64,000 nucleotides of DNA, taken from NCBI GenBank assembly GCA_049604415.1, contig JBMYTN010000007.1:1-64000 (forward strand). Reading direction: 5' to 3'. Every line of letters starts with the position of its first letter. Within the stretch, counting starts at the first letter, position 1. Below the pieces are notes generated by a model. It was not told the origin of the DNA, ran no database searches, and worked only from the letters and a program-made list of their open reading frames with translations. Source of the DNA: JBMYTN01 sp049604415 (GTDB lineage Bacteria > Pseudomonadota > Alphaproteobacteria > Rhodospirillales > Rhodospirillaceae). The position numbers and the translations under genes were made by a program. Below are positions 49,914-57,722 of this stretch, piece after piece.

Positions 49914-50327
49914 ATGGCGGACACAGTGATTGATGCGGTGATGGCGGCGATGGTGACCCGGTTGGCGGGGCAATCCATCACGGTGACGGACAATCCAGGC
50001 CGCACGGACGCCTTTCCCTGGGTGGTCTTCAATTCCGTGGAGCTGGTGCGCTCCGGCGGCTTGCAGCGGGACATCCGCACCGCCCGGGTCCGGTTCCACG
50101 TCATTTCAGATGCAACAAGCGCCCATCCTGTGGCGGTGCTCTGTTCCCAGATCGGTGCGGCCTTCGAGGGCCAGAAGCTGACCTTGGACCATGGCACCCA
50201 GACCCGGGATTGGACAGAGGTGCGGACCCGAGTGGGGGTCAACACACGGGTAGGGGTCGATACGGACTCTGATCAGATCTTACGGATCGGAGAGGTCGAT
50301 CTGGAATGTCAGATCAAGTTGAGCTGA
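49914..50327 (+). CDS. DUF3168 tail completion protein (gp17-like)
   Basis: 137 residues. MADTVIDAVMAAMVTRLAG, TDAFPWVVFNSVELVRSGG, RTARVRFHVISDAT and the final GEVDLECQIKL fit the DUF3168 tail-completion/tail-terminator family, which caps the tail tube on the head side. AAGGGAGGCCGCA precedes the ATG. A tail terminator is also needed in free tails of the F-type pyocin kind, so this gene is compatible with both readings of the element. Confidence 0.82.
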   Translation: MADTVIDAVMAAMVTRLAGQSITVTDNPGRTDAFPWVVFNSVELVRSGGLQRDIRTARVRFHVISDATSAHPVAVLCSQIGAAFEGQKLTLDHGTQTRDWTEVRTRVGVNTRVGVDTDSDQILRIGEVDLECQIKLS

Positions 50328-50488
50328 TCGCCCTCGTTCCCGGGCTGTACCAGAACGGCCGCGTTCTCGAAAGAGGCGCGGCCTTTTCTGTTTCTGCGGA
50401 CGTCGCGTCGCTGCTTCTTGCGCGCGGCCAGGCAGCTTTGTTTGAAACCACGGCGCCGGAGGAAAGCGCCACACAAGCGAAGGAGTAA
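50306..50488 (+). CDS. Small phage protein (60 aa)
   Basis: 60 residues, start overlapping the 3' end of the preceding gene by 22 bases; the next gene starts four bases after its stop. MSDQVELIALVPGLYQNGRVLERGAAFSVSADVASLLLARGQA (quoted by LVPGLYQNGRVLERGAAFSV) looks like the small beta-rich proteins often found between tail completion and tail tube genes. Role not known. The tight packing supports it as a real gene. Confidence 0.65.
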   Translation: MSDQVELIALVPGLYQNGRVLERGAAFSVSADVASLLLARGQAALFETTAPEESATQAKE

Positions 50489-50491
50489 GTC

Positions 50492-50953
50492 ATGAGTGTG
50501 ACCGGCACCAGCGGTACGACAATTTACCTGGGCTCCACCACCGTTATGGCCAATGTGACGGCCTATGACGCGGAAACCTGGACCAAGGTCGGCAACGTCC
50601 AAGAAGTGGCGGGCGACATCGGTTCCGATTTCAACCTGGTGACCTATCCGGATCTGGAAACCGGCGCCAACCGGTATGCCAAGGGTTCGGAAGAGCGCGG
50701 GATGCTGTCCCTGACCGTGACCTTTGATGCCAGCGACAGCGGCCAGAGCGCCTTGGAAGCGGCTCTGTCCTCGCCGAGCGCCCACAATGTGAAGATCGAG
50801 CTGCCGGACACCGGCGGCACCAACGGCACCACCTTCTACTTCGCCGGTCTGGTGAAGAAGGGTGCGGCCCAAGTTGGTGGTCTGGACAACATGGTCACCT
50901 ACATCGTGGACATCCAGCGCACCAGCGATCTGATCCAGAAGGCCTCTGCCTAA
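50492..50953 (+). CDS. Phage major tail tube protein
   Basis: 153 residues. TWTKVGNVQEVAGDIGSDFNLVTYPDLETGANRYAKGSEERGMLSLTVTF (quoted by VGNVQEVAGDIGSDFNLVTY) and TTFYFAGLVKKGAAQVGGLDNMVTYIVDIQRTSD are the beta-sandwich pattern of lambda gpV-like tail tube proteins. Position between tail completion and chaperone genes is canonical. It forms the non-contractile tube, so the tail is of the flexible siphovirus type; no sheath gene is seen. Confidence 0.87.
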   Translation: MSVTGTSGTTIYLGSTTVMANVTAYDAETWTKVGNVQEVAGDIGSDFNLVTYPDLETGANRYAKGSEERGMLSLTVTFDASDSGQSALEAALSSPSAHNVKIELPDTGGTNGTTFYFAGLVKKGAAQVGGLDNMVTYIVDIQRTSDLIQKASA

Positions 50954-50975
50954 TCAATCTGGACTGAAGAGAAGG

Positions 50976-51012
50976 GCGGGCTTCATAAGACCGGAGCCCG
51001 CTCGCTCTTTTT
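50976..51012 (+). terminator. Terminator-like hairpin after the tail tube gene
   Basis: GCGGGCT (50976-50982) pairs with AGCCCGC (50995-51001), followed by TCGCTCTTTTT. Probably lets only part of transcription pass beyond the abundant tube protein gene. Confidence 0.6.
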
Positions 51013-51047
51013 CTACTTAACGCGTTGGATTGAAAGAGAGATGCGGG

Positions 51048-51368
51048 ATGTTTGATCAAGACCCCTTGTCCGCCGAGATCAATGGCGAGACCGTGACCTT
51101 CGAGATCACCGTCAATGCGGTGATGGCCCTGAACCGGTTTGGCGGCGGATTGGCGCCGTTGGAGCGCAAGCTGGCGGCCCTGGATATCGAAGCCATTGTG
51201 GAAATGCTCTACCAGACCGCCCAGGGCAAGCCGAGCAAGAAGGCGATCACCGATTATGTGGTCGGTGACCTGCAGGGCGCTTTGGGCCTGAGCGGCAAGA
51301 TCTATGGCCGCCTGTTCACCGGCGGCAAACAATCTGAGCCGAGCGCGGAGGGAAACGCATCCCCCTAG
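51048..51368 (+). CDS. Tail assembly chaperone, short form (gpG-like)
   Basis: 106 residues. FDQDPLSAEINGETVTFEITVNAVMALNRFGGGLAPLERKLAALDIEAIVEMLYQTAQGK (quoted by EINGETVTFEITVNAVMALN) resembles the GTA/Caudovirales tail assembly chaperone family. ATG at 51048 with GAGATGCGGG before it; a TTG at 51030 is less likely. Near its 3' end, GGGAAAC at 51350-51356 is in the correct phase for -1 slippage, which joins it to the following frame. It keeps the tape measure soluble during tail assembly. Confidence 0.8.
   Translation: MFDQDPLSAEINGETVTFEITVNAVMALNRFGGGLAPLERKLAALDIEAIVEMLYQTAQGKPSKKAITDYVVGDLQGALGLSGKIYGRLFTGGKQSEPSAEGNASP
51350..51356 (+). promoter_or_regulatory. -1 ribosomal frameshift slippery site
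   Basis: GGGAAAC read as G GGA AAC in the chaperone frame is an ideal X XXY YYZ heptamer. After -1 slippage the frame continues as CGC ATC CCC and stays open to 51601. The -1 frame is open only from 51338, so the heptamer lies inside the 30-base window in which a shift must occur. Confidence 0.85.
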
Positions 51369-51601
51369 ACCATGCTGCGGCCCTGGCGCTGCGGTACTAT
51401 GAGGATGTGTATGAAAGTGCGGTGGCTTTGCTGACTTGGCCCGAGGCGGAGATTTTATCCTGTCCGGTGCCGCGTCTGGTCTTGGCCAGCCAAGCCAAAG
51501 CTGTGGCTTTGGGCAACATGAAGGCCAAACCGAAACCGCCGGTGGCGGGGCAGGTGGAAGCCAAACTGAAAGCCTGGGCCAAAGCCTCAAAACCGGTTTA
51601 G
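51356..51601 (+). CDS. Tail assembly chaperone, frameshift extension (gpT-like)
   Basis: 81 residues added to the first 103 of the short form, giving a fusion of about 184. The extension begins RIPLDHAAALALRYYEDVYE and continues with LLTWPEAEILSCPVPRLVLAS and a Lys/Ala/Pro-rich end (KAKPKPPVAGQVEAKLKAW). The GTG at 51407 could in principle start it alone, but it lacks a ribosome binding site. The arrangement copies the lambda G/GT pair: the same place in the gene order, before the tape measure. Confidence 0.78.
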   Translation, partial: RIPLDHAAALALRYYEDVYESAVALLTWPEAEILSCPVPRLVLASQAKAVALGNMKAKPKPPVAGQVEAKLKAWAKASKPV

Positions 51602-51609
51602 TCTTCGAG

Positions 51610-51653
51610 TATTTTCAGCCGAAGTGGGTACCGGTTCGGCGGTTCGAAAATGC
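51610..51653. repeat. Dispersed palindromic repeat, copy 2 (inverted relative to copy 1)
   Basis: Contains ATTTTCAGCCGAAG and GGTTCGGCGGTTCGAAAA, the reverse complement of the element at 47662-47705. It begins eight bases after the chaperone stop codon. Confidence 0.75.
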
Positions 51654-51810
51654 GACAATCCAAAATGTAAGGGCCAATGCCGCGATTTAATTATCGCGGA
51701 ATTGGCCCTAGAGGATCGCATGTGGGGCTCGGTCCCGGGTTCCACATGCGGTTTTCTTGCTGTTGGCCGTAAGAGTGCGTAAAATTGCAGACCCAACCAT
51801 GGAGGGTCTG

Positions 51811-51894
51811 ATGCGGTGTTGGTTGATTTCATTCTTTGGCAAATTGGTTTTTCTTTTTCTCGGCCTGATCATGGTGCTGAGTATGACGATTTAA
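51811..51894 (+). CDS. Small membrane peptide (27 aa) before the tape measure
   Basis: ATG at 51811 preceded by GGAGGG with a 4-base spacer. The 27-residue peptide (MRCWLISFFGKLVFLFLGLI, then MVLSMTI) is almost entirely hydrophobic with one Arg and one Lys, i.e. a single membrane span. A strong terminator follows 62 bases later. It could be a pinholin-like or toxin-like peptide, or a leader. No homologue is known to me. Confidence 0.5.
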   Translation: MRCWLISFFGKLVFLFLGLIMVLSMTI

Positions 51895-51955
51895 GTCGAC
51901 ATACATGACCTTTGGGGCGCGGCGGTTGCGCTGCAGATCCCGGAAGTCTCTCAAG

Positions 51956-51982
51956 AAAGGTCCGCTTCGGCGGGCCTTTTTT
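51956..51982 (+). terminator. Strong intrinsic terminator with UUCG tetraloop
   Basis: AAAGGTCCGC (51956-51965) pairs with GCGGGCCTTT (51970-51979) around TTCG, followed by more T. One T-G wobble pair. Very stable. Confidence 0.88.
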
Positions 51983-52089
51983 GGTTTGGATCGGGGGTGT
52001 TGAACCAAACCTGGCGGCGCTGTCGCCAGGTTCAGTGGAATGCCCGTCCTTCGCCTTTTGGAGCGAGACAGCTCCATGATCTGCTCAAC

Positions 52090-52114
52090 GGTCCGCCTTG
52101 GCGGGCCTTTTTTT
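52090..52114 (+). terminator. Terminator-like hairpin immediately before the tape measure gene
   Basis: GGTCCGC (52090-52096) pairs with GCGGGCC (52101-52107), then seven T, ending 11 bases before the tape measure ATG and directly before its GAGG site. It may reduce transcription or translation of the tape measure. Confidence 0.7.
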
Positions 52115-52125
52115 GTGAGGTCGCC

Positions 52126-55100
52126 ATGTCTGCCACCCTGCCAGAAACTGTTGTTCCCATTCGTTTGGATATGGCGGCCTTTCAGGCCGATTTGAAAGCA
52201 GCCTTGGGCTCGGTTAAGGCCTATTCCACTCAAGCGACCGCAGAGATCACAAAGACCGAGAAAGCGTTCAAAGATGTTGGGATGGCGGCAAAGGCCCTAA
52301 AGAAAGGCTTCGCTGCACTGGGGGGGATGGACACCTTAAACACCATTATTCAGACCAATGCGGAATTTGAACGCATGGCGGCGCGGGTCAATGTCTTGGA
52401 AGGCAGCGCCCGGGCTGGTGCAGCGCAAATGTCTCGATTGCAAGACTTTGCCCGCAAGACACCGGAAGACTTGAACGGTGTGATTGATGCATACGCTACC
52501 CTGCGGTCGGCTGGGTTGGAGCCGACCGATCGTCTGCTAAACGCCATTGGCAACACGGCGGCTGGCAATAGTGAGAAAATGGGAATCTATGCCCTGGCCG
52601 TGGCCGATGCAGCATCCGGACAGTTGGATAGTCTGCGGGCTTTTGGCATTGAAGCCGCTGAGCGGGGCAATGAAGTTGACTTAACGTTCAAAGGGGTGAC
52701 CGTCACACTTGAAAATACCTCAGGCGCCATTCTCGAATATTTACAAACCATTGGGGAAAGCAACTTTGCTGACGGGATGGCCACTGGACTGGACAGCCTA
52801 AACGGCCAGTTCAACAGTCTGTCCGATGCGGTGACAGAGTTTTACGTTGCTATTGGGCAGTCTGGACTCAATGACATCGTTATTGGTGGTTTGTCGGGTG
52901 TGACAGAAACGGTCAAATTTCTGACCGATAATTTCAATGCTTTGGCGCAAGCCTCCGCTGTCGCCGGAGCAGCGGTTGCGGGTCGGTTCATCCCAACAAT
53001 CGCTCTGGCCACCATTGAAATGGGTAAAAAAATACAGACAGTTACGCAATTGATGAGTGTGACCAGGTTGATGACGACAATGGGTGGGCCATTGGGGATT
53101 GGACTTGGTCTGGCTGCCGGGGCTCTTGCTTTATTGGCCACCGAGTTTTTGACCGCTGAAACATATGCTAAGTCTTTTGATGAAGCTCAGAAGACCTTGA
53201 ACAATACTCTGGCTGGATCAGAAGAAAAATATCGCAAGGTGGCCGAAACAATAAAAACAATGACGAATAATCAGCTTACAGCTGAACTTTATAGAGTAAA
53301 TAAAGCATTAGAGGATCAAGCAGAGGTAGCTAATATACTTCAAAGTGAAATGGAAGGTATATTTTCTTCGGGGACCTCTCGTGTCGGACCTATTAAAGAA
53401 CTTAAGGCGGTTAGAAGAGAACTCAAGGGTATGGTAGGGGATGTCATATCAGGTAATATGACGTTCGATGATTTTATTGCGCACGCTTCTAAACTCGAAG
53501 AGAGTTTCACCGATAGTGACGCACGTAAAAAAGTAAAAGAGCTAATTGATGAATTGCTCCTGAAGCAAGATGCTGTCGTTACGTTAACCGGAGATATGGG
53601 GCGTCTCAAGAACACCCAAACTTTGGTGACCGAGCAGTTGGAGGAAAACCGCAAGGCCTCACAGGAGACTGCTGGTGCTGTTGAAGGTCTAGAAGGCCAG
53701 ACGGAAAGTGCGTCTACTTCTGCAGACAAACTATCCGAAAGCGCTGCTGAGGCTGCGGCCAAGCTCCGTGCCATGCAAGCGGCGGCGGTGGCCTTTAAAG
53801 TGGATGGGATGCTTAACGGTGTAGAGCGTCAACGCCAAGCGCTCTTGACCCTAAAATCAGAGGGTATGGATGCTTATAAAGAGCTCCAAGATCAATTTCA
53901 GGCCGAAGATATGGCCAATAGTACTGAGTCCGAAGATGATACGGCAGAGGACTACCTTGGTGCGATTACAGCAAGTAGACTTTATACAGAGCAAATCCAA
54001 GCCGAGATTGCTGCTCTAAATAAAAGAGAAGGCGCAATTTCCAATAATAAAGAGAAGAACGATGAGTTTAAGGAGTCTATGGTAGAACTCTTTAAGTCGG
54101 GCGAGCAAGAATTAATTCTTGCCCAGACACGTCTGGAGCAGGGTGACCAAGAGGCTAATCAGCTTGAGCGGAAGTGGGAGCTTGAGCAACAGTTTAAGGA
54201 TGCCACTCCTGAAAAAATTGATGCGTTTATTGCTGAAGAAGAAAGGCAGGCAATAAATCTAGAAAAGATCCAAACTGAAATTGACCAAGTAGAAAAGCTG
54301 ACCGAGGACTTAGAACTTGAAGATGGGGCCCGGCAGAGCCTTGTGGAGCGATATGCTGCAATTGATGCTGCGAAGGACGCAGGACTGGTAAAGCTTGCGG
54401 CAGAACGCGCCGGGATCACTGAGTCCGAGGCCATGGTGCGCCTCCATGAAAAGGCTTACCAGGATTGGTTAAACACCTCTAACACGGCTTTTGCCGGTGT
54501 CGTGAACAGCCTGAACAACTATGTGGAGACGGCTGGTTTCAAGGCCAGCAATGTTGAAACTGCCATGACCGGCGTTTTGACAAATGTGAACGATTTCCTG
54601 GTTGATGCGACCACAAAGGGTGAGTTGGAGATTGATGGTCTTGTTGACCATATCCAGAAATCCTTCCTCCGGATGGCCTATGATGAGCTGATCATCTCCC
54701 CTGTTGCAGGTGCTATGTCAGGGGTTCTGTCTGGGATCGGCTCAGCAGTAGGGTCATCAGGGATTGTGTCATCAATTGGTGGTTTCTTGGCGGGAATCTT
54801 CGCCGAAGGTGGTCGCATTTCTGGTCCAGGGGGACCAACTGATGACCGGATCCTGGCTCTGGTCTCCAATGGTGAATTTGTCATGCGAGCCAGCGCAGTG
54901 GACAAATATGGCTGGGGCTTTATGGAAGCGATCAATGCTGGTGCACTTCCAGCCTTTCGTGGAGGCGGTGGCCCTGGTGGCGGAACCCATGGCAGTCGCG
55001 GAGGCGGCGGTGGTGCTGATCGGAGTTCCGGGGGGCAGAGGAATGGTTTCGAAGGTTCGCCAGAAATAGGACCAGGTCGGGCGGCCTACGGGTCTGGTTT

Positions 55101-55995
55101 CCGCGATAATGGGATTGAGGGTAGTTTTGGCGATGCCCATGACGAAAGAGAAATTGGGTATGGGGTACAAACTATTAGTGTTCTCGGTTTGGGCACCGGA
55201 GTGCCAATGGTTGGAAGCGTAGGTGGCTTCGGGTTTGCCGTTGGCGCTGCATTAACGGGCGCAAAAGTATCTCCGGAATTTGTTCTTGGAAGTCATCCAG
55301 TTGGAATTGGTATGACCATCGGAGGTTTTATTACCGAAACGGCAGTTGGTTTTTTGAGTAGTATCACTGGCGTTCCAAAAAGTACGATCATGGACGGTGT
55401 CTATTCTTGGGCTGAAAATGAAAAAATAACGGCCACACCCTATGGGTCATCAGATTTTACAGACACTAGTTACGGTGGCGATTTCGATGAAATGCGGGCA
55501 CTGGTCGATGCGGCCAAGTTCTACAAAGAAATAGGTCTGTTCAATGAACAAGATGCCAAAGCGGCCCGCCATGACGTCATTGAGGAATCAAGCAGGCTCC
55601 GCGAAGAAGCCCGCAGGAAGGCCACTGAAACCTTGGACGGCAAGCTGCTGAGCGGAGCTGAGAGCATCGCCACCATCGCCAATGACTATAAAGCGGCCAA
55701 TGACGCGTTGCTTGGTGTGACGGCTCTCGGCCAGGGCGGGGTGGCAGTCTCGCCCACTTTGGCGCTGATCGGCGATAAGCGCGAGGCCATCGTGCCCTTC
55801 GACAATGCGGGTGCTCTGCCGCTCGATCAAACCGAAACCGTGGCCGCCCTGGCTGCCCAGACCCGGGCCCTGGGCAAAGGCCTGCGCGGGGTCGAGCAAT
55901 CGGTAGAAACCTTGGCCGGATCCATGACCAAACTGTCCCAAACCGTTGAACGGGGCCAAAGGGCGGGCTTTGCCGCCGGACGGGGGGTGGCATGA
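52126..55995 (+). CDS. Phage tail tape measure protein
   Basis: 1289 residues; the largest gene of the module, in the canonical position after the chaperone. It is largely alpha-helical, with hydrophobic stretches (SAVAGAAVAGRFIPTIALAT and GPLGIGLGLAAGALALLATEF) and a Gly-rich part near residues 944-970, followed by GGRISGPGGPTDDRILALVSNGEFVM, the usual tape measure end motif (quoted by GGRISGPGGPTDDRILAL). GAGG precedes the ATG at 52126. The part between about 53200 and 54300, and again near 55100-55500, is markedly A/T-rich with different codon use, as if the middle had been exchanged. By the usual 0.15 nm per residue the tail would be near 190 nm. Confidence 0.88.
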   Translation: MSATLPETVVPIRLDMAAFQADLKAALGSVKAYSTQATAEITKTEKAFKDVGMAAKALKKGFAALGGMDTLNTIIQTNAEFERMAARVNVLEGSARAGAAQMSRLQDFARKTPEDLNGVIDAYATLRSAGLEPTDRLLNAIGNTAAGNSEKMGIYALAVADAASGQLDSLRAFGIEAAERGNEVDLTFKGVTVTLENTSGAILEYLQTIGESNFADGMATGLDSLNGQFNSLSDAVTEFYVAIGQSGLNDIVIGGLSGVTETVKFLTDNFNALAQASAVAGAAVAGRFIPTIALATIEMGKKIQTVTQLMSVTRLMTTMGGPLGIGLGLAAGALALLATEFLTAETYAKSFDEAQKTLNNTLAGSEEKYRKVAETIKTMTNNQLTAELYRVNKALEDQAEVANILQSEMEGIFSSGTSRVGPIKELKAVRRELKGMVGDVISGNMTFDDFIAHASKLEESFTDSDARKKVKELIDELLLKQDAVVTLTGDMGRLKNTQTLVTEQLEENRKASQETAGAVEGLEGQTESASTSADKLSESAAEAAAKLRAMQAAAVAFKVDGMLNGVERQRQALLTLKSEGMDAYKELQDQFQAEDMANSTESEDDTAEDYLGAITASRLYTEQIQAEIAALNKREGAISNNKEKNDEFKESMVELFKSGEQELILAQTRLEQGDQEANQLERKWELEQQFKDATPEKIDAFIAEEERQAINLEKIQTEIDQVEKLTEDLELEDGARQSLVERYAAIDAAKDAGLVKLAAERAGITESEAMVRLHEKAYQDWLNTSNTAFAGVVNSLNNYVETAGFKASNVETAMTGVLTNVNDFLVDATTKGELEIDGLVDHIQKSFLRMAYDELIISPVAGAMSGVLSGIGSAVGSSGIVSSIGGFLAGIFAEGGRISGPGGPTDDRILALVSNGEFVMRASAVDKYGWGFMEAINAGALPAFRGGGGPGGGTHGSRGGGGGADRSSGGQRNGFEGSPEIGPGRAAYGSGFRDNGIEGSFGDAHDEREIGYGVQTISVLGLGTGVPMVGSVGGFGFAVGAALTGAKVSPEFVLGSHPVGIGMTIGGFITETAVGFLSSITGVPKSTIMDGVYSWAENEKITATPYGSSDFTDTSYGGDFDEMRALVDAAKFYKEIGLFNEQDAKAARHDVIEESSRLREEARRKATETLDGKLLSGAESIATIANDYKAANDALLGVTALGQGGVAVSPTLALIGDKREAIVPFDNAGALPLDQTETVAALAAQTRALGKGLRGVEQSVETLAGSMTKLSQTVERGQRAGFAAGRGVA

Positions 55996-57722
55996 TTTAT
56001 CTTGGCGACACAACACTGGGCACCCGCCCATCTCTGACATTCGAACAGGCCCCGCAGGGGCCTTTTTTAGTGCGCGAACGCGCCGATGGCCGGGGCTTGT
56101 TGTTTACCCTGCGCTTTGACGCGGTCGATCTGCGCGCCACGGCCTATGAGACCGGGCTGAGCTGGGACCCCCTTGGGGTGGCCATGCTCGGCATTGGCGA
56201 TGGCGAAATCCCCGACGTGCCCTGGACCGGTGGCAAGTCTGCGCTGTTGGAATATGCCGATCACACCATGGTGTTTGGCCCCAGCGATCCCGACCGGCCC
56301 AATGTCCTGCTGCAGGGGCGCTTTGCCGGTGAGATGCGCTTTGATCGCACCGTGCGGGTCTGGGTGGGCGATGATGCGCGCTCCTCCCTCTCCTTCGGCG
56401 ATATCGAACTGGAAAACGCCGATGGTGCCCTGGATGACCTGGTCGCCCGCTATGCGGTCGACGGTCAGGAAGCCCGGCTGTTCATGGGACCACGCTACGC
56501 CGCCAAGGGCAGCAAATCCGCAGCCAGCTGGGCCGAGCAAACCCAGATGATGACCGTTCAGATCATCGGCTGGCAGCCGGGCCAGGAAACGGTTGGCCTG
56601 GAGATCGGGGAAGAGGCCCTGGGTCTGGACAGTGTGGTGCAGACGGCGGCCTATGGCGGCTCTGGCGGTGCCGATGGCGCCGCTGAGGTCGCCGGTGTCC
56701 GCAAACCGCTGTGTTTTGGCGATTGCCGCAACCTCACGCCCTATCAATGCGATCCGGCTGGGCGGCTTTATCAAGTCCATTCCGAAGCCATTGTCGGCAT
56801 CCCTGCGGTGCGGGCCAATGGTGTGCCCCTGACCCAAGGGGCAGACCATCCAACCAGTGCGGCTTTGATGGCTGCGGTTCTCGGGGCGGGGAGCTATGCC
56901 ACCTGCCTGGCCGAGGGGGTATTCCGCCTGGGCAGCGATCCGGATGGCACCCTGACCGCCGATGTCATCGGGGATGCGACCCTTGGGGCCGCCCCCAGCG
57001 CCGCAGAAATAGCGGTCCGATTGCTGGAGGGCTGGGCGGGCATCCGATCCGATCGCATCGCCAAAGGGTCCTGGTGGGCCCTGCCTGCGGGCGATATGGC
57101 CCTGGTTGTGGCAGCGGACAGCAGCGAGAGCACCGGCGATCTGATCAATCGGTTGATGTCCGGCTTGTGGGGCTGGTGGGGTGTGGCCGGGTCCGGCCAG
57201 ATCCGGGCCGGGATCTTCCAGGATCTGGCGGGCTTGCCGACCGTGGCGAGCATTACCGAAACCGACCTGCTCTCCCTGGAAGAAGCGTCGCCCTTGCCGA
57301 TCCTACGCCGGCTGTCGGTGGCCTATGGCCGGAACTGGACCAGCCAAACCAATCTGCCGGGTTCGGTGTCCGCAGCGGACCGGGCGGCGTGGGAACGCGA
57401 CCATCTCTCCGCCCGCAGCGTGTCCAACACGGCGCTGGCCAATCATCTGGGCGCGTTGGATGTGGACCTGTCCGAGGCGCTCTGGGTTTCGGCCCTGGAT
57501 GCCCAGGCGGTGGCCGACCGGGCCATTGCGGCCCTGGGCCAGCAATCAAGGCTGTGGGAGCTGCGTCTGCATGGCCCGGGCACCGGGCTGTCCATTGGCG
57601 ATGTGGTGAGCTTGTCCTACCCGCGCCTGGGTCTGTCTGCAGGAACCAAAGCCATGGTGATCGGCATTGCCGAAGCCCCCATGGCCTCTGACATCACTTT
57701 GACCCTATGGGGGAGATTATGA
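55992..57722 (+). CDS. Phage tail / baseplate-hub-like protein (576 aa)
   Basis: 576 residues, start overlapping the tape measure stop by four bases (ATGA). Not assigned to a named family. It has a beta-rich N-terminus (LTFEQAPQGPFLVRERADGRG, RATAYETGLSWDPLGVAMLG) with repeated hydrophobic/Gly segments (GDIELENADGALDDL, VGLEIGEEALGLDS) and a middle with KPLCFGDCRNLTPYQCDPAG. The final part ends VSLSYPRLGLSAGTKAMVIGIAEAPMASDITLTLWGR, like tail hub proteins. Position and size suggest the distal tail / hub complex. Confidence 0.7.
   Translation: MIYLGDTTLGTRPSLTFEQAPQGPFLVRERADGRGLLFTLRFDAVDLRATAYETGLSWDPLGVAMLGIGDGEIPDVPWTGGKSALLEYADHTMVFGPSDPDRPNVLLQGRFAGEMRFDRTVRVWVGDDARSSLSFGDIELENADGALDDLVARYAVDGQEARLFMGPRYAAKGSKSAASWAEQTQMMTVQIIGWQPGQETVGLEIGEEALGLDSVVQTAAYGGSGGADGAAEVAGVRKPLCFGDCRNLTPYQCDPAGRLYQVHSEAIVGIPAVRANGVPLTQGADHPTSAALMAAVLGAGSYATCLAEGVFRLGSDPDGTLTADVIGDATLGAAPSAAEIAVRLLEGWAGIRSDRIAKGSWWALPAGDMALVVAADSSESTGDLINRLMSGLWGWWGVAGSGQIRAGIFQDLAGLPTVASITETDLLSLEEASPLPILRRLSVAYGRNWTSQTNLPGSVSAADRAAWERDHLSARSVSNTALANHLGALDVDLSEALWVSALDAQAVADRAIAALGQQSRLWELRLHGPGTGLSIGDVVSLSYPRLGLSAGTKAMVIGIAEAPMASDITLTLWGRL

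Larger units (their letters stand above)
51602..52125 (+). other. Structured leader region before the tape measure gene
   Basis: About 520 bases. In order: a dispersed palindromic repeat (51610-51653); a 17-base hairpin with one mismatch (51670-51686 / 51693-51709); a 9-base hairpin CGCATGTGG / CCACATGCG (51717-51725 / 51742-51750); a small membrane peptide gene (51811-51894); a terminator (51956-51982); hairpins AACCTGGC / GCCAGGTT (52008-52032) and TGGAGC / GCTCCA (52059-52076); and a second terminator (52090-52114). Such a chain of stems is unusual in a phage late operon. Confidence 0.75.
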
